A DNA stretch of 6,638 nucleotides, taken from positions 1 to 6,638 of the forward strand of contig DALTWR010000056.1 in assembly GCA_029986975.1 (NCBI GenBank). The letters are read 5' to 3'. The DNA comes from Methanocorpusculum sp. (GTDB lineage Archaea > Halobacteriota > Methanomicrobia > Methanomicrobiales > Methanocorpusculaceae). Both the position numbers and the translations under genes were made by a program. Of the stretch, positions 6,000 through 6,638 are shown piece after piece (within the stretch, counting starts at the first letter, position 1; each line of letters opens with the position of its first letter). The notes under the pieces were generated by a model, which worked only from the letters and a program-made list of their open reading frames with translations, had not been told where the DNA came from and did no database searches.

Positions 6000-6043
6000 G
6001 TCTTCCAAAAAGTTAGATATGGCTTTGAGGCAAATACATCGGT

Positions 6044-6638
6044 ATGCTGAATCTTGTCTTAGGAACGCTTGCCGGATGCATTGTAGGGTGCATTACAGGT
6101 ATTGTCCCGGGACTTCATTCCAATACGGCAGCAGGGGCGGCAGCGGCGCTTGCTGTTCCGCTGAGTTTTGTTTTCGGTGTTGAGGGTGTATGCTGCATGA
6201 TTGTAAGTCTTATGGTCGTACACACATTTACTGACTGTATTCCATCAACATTTATAGGTGTTCCTGACCCGGACACAGTGCTTTCAGTCCTTCCTGCGCA
6301 CAGAATGTATCTCGAAGGAAATGGTGCTGCTGCAGTCCGCATATCTGCGCTCGGGAGTCTTTTCGGGTTTGTTTTCTGCCTTCCTTTATTTGCGCTCTTC
6401 TATTTTGTCCTGCCGCAGTTTCAGGGAGAAATTGACTGGGCGATAGGGCTGATTGTGCTTCTTGCGGCAACACTTCTGATTGTTTTTTCGCGCGCGCCGC
6501 TCTGGTCTCTTCTGCTGTTCCTCGTTTCAGGAGGGCTTGGTGTAGTCGGGATGTATTTTTCGTATCTCTCATTCGGATTTTTCGGGATGGGGGAAGTTCT
6601 TCTTCCACTTTTGTCCGGTCTTTTCGGCATTCCGGTTC
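6044..6638 (+). CDS. TctA/DUF112-family membrane permease (partial, 3' end outside window)
   Basis: An open frame from ATG 6044 to the window edge gives 198 residues of a very hydrophobic membrane protein with about five or six likely transmembrane segments (roughly 3-22, 28-60, 98-124, 131-149, 151-171 and 176-198). GIVPGLHSNT at 19-28 and IPSTFIGVPDPDTVLSVLP at 66-84, followed by AHRMYLEGNGAAA, match the archaeal branch of the TctA/DUF112 (tripartite tricarboxylate transporter permease) family. Bacterial TctA works with a small membrane subunit TctB and a periplasmic binding protein TctC; neither is visible here, and the archaeal branch often appears to stand alone. The substrate is unknown and should not be assumed to be citrate. 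The frame closes at TGA 6026-6028, so 6044 is the only nearby ATG. GAGG at 6027-6030 lies 13 bases before it, which is long for a Shine-Dalgarno, so a leaderless start is also possible. Confidence 0.8.
   Translation, partial: MLNLVLGTLAGCIVGCITGIVPGLHSNTAAGAAAALAVPLSFVFGVEGVCCMIVSLMVVHTFTDCIPSTFIGVPDPDTVLSVLPAHRMYLEGNGAAAVRISALGSLFGFVFCLPLFALFYFVLPQFQGEIDWAIGLIVLLAATLLIVFSRAPLWSLLLFLVSGGLGVVGMYFSYLSFGFFGMGEVLLPLLSGLFGIPV

Noticed and set aside
6252..6630. Minus-strand open frames of 118 and 69 residues near the window end
   Set aside because: Both are antisense to the permease. They are rich in Arg, Ser, Pro and Gln, as expected from reading hydrophobic codons backwards.
1..6638. CRISPR arrays, insertion sequences, phage genes, toxin-antitoxin or defence modules
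   Set aside because: No regularly spaced repeats, transposase or integrase motifs, or accessory gene pairs were found on either strand. The gene content is housekeeping and the spacing compact.

Overview
The window looks like a stretch of an archaeal chromosome from a methanogenic euryarchaeon, most likely of the order Methanomicrobiales (a Methanocorpusculum-like genome is a guess). The evidence is gene content: MfnA (methanofuran tyramine moiety), an archaeal Cbf5-type pseudouridine synthase, an MCT-1/Tma20-like PUA protein, an archaeal SepF, a single-domain ZPR1 protein, and a serine tRNA with no encoded CCA. Transcription starts look archaeal: AT-rich boxes about 25-30 bases before several start codons, and T-tract rather than hairpin terminators.

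Layout: the first 78 bases are the 3' end of an unidentified rightward gene, convergent with everything that follows. From 5939 down to 96 all genes read leftward. In transcription order these are hemD (uroporphyrinogen-III synthase), cbf5 one base after it, tRNA-Ser(GGA), then a tight run of five genes: an MCT-1-like PUA protein, sepF, a ZPR1 protein, an Rsm22-type ribosomal methyltransferase-like protein, and mfnA. Gaps within that run are 51, 12, 5 and 22 bases. Divergent from hemD, across a 104-base intergenic region with an imperfect dyad, is a rightward TctA/DUF112-family permease that runs off the window end.

Functionally, the leftward block is dominated by RNA and translation genes: Cbf5 for rRNA pseudouridylation, tRNA-Ser, an MCT-1-like initiation/recycling protein, Rsm22 for small-subunit assembly, and ZPR1, whose eukaryotic relative chaperones EF1A. 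The FtsZ anchor SepF sits in the middle of this block. HemD (tetrapyrroles for F430, cobamides and siroheme) and MfnA (methanofuran) serve methanogen cofactor synthesis.

I see no phage, transposon, CRISPR, toxin-antitoxin or defence genes, and no clearly new system. The points most worth checking are an OB-fold-like extension plus basic tail on the Rsm22 protein, its conserved-looking Cys cluster, the grouping of sepF with translation genes, and a Cbf5 without the usual N-terminal extension.
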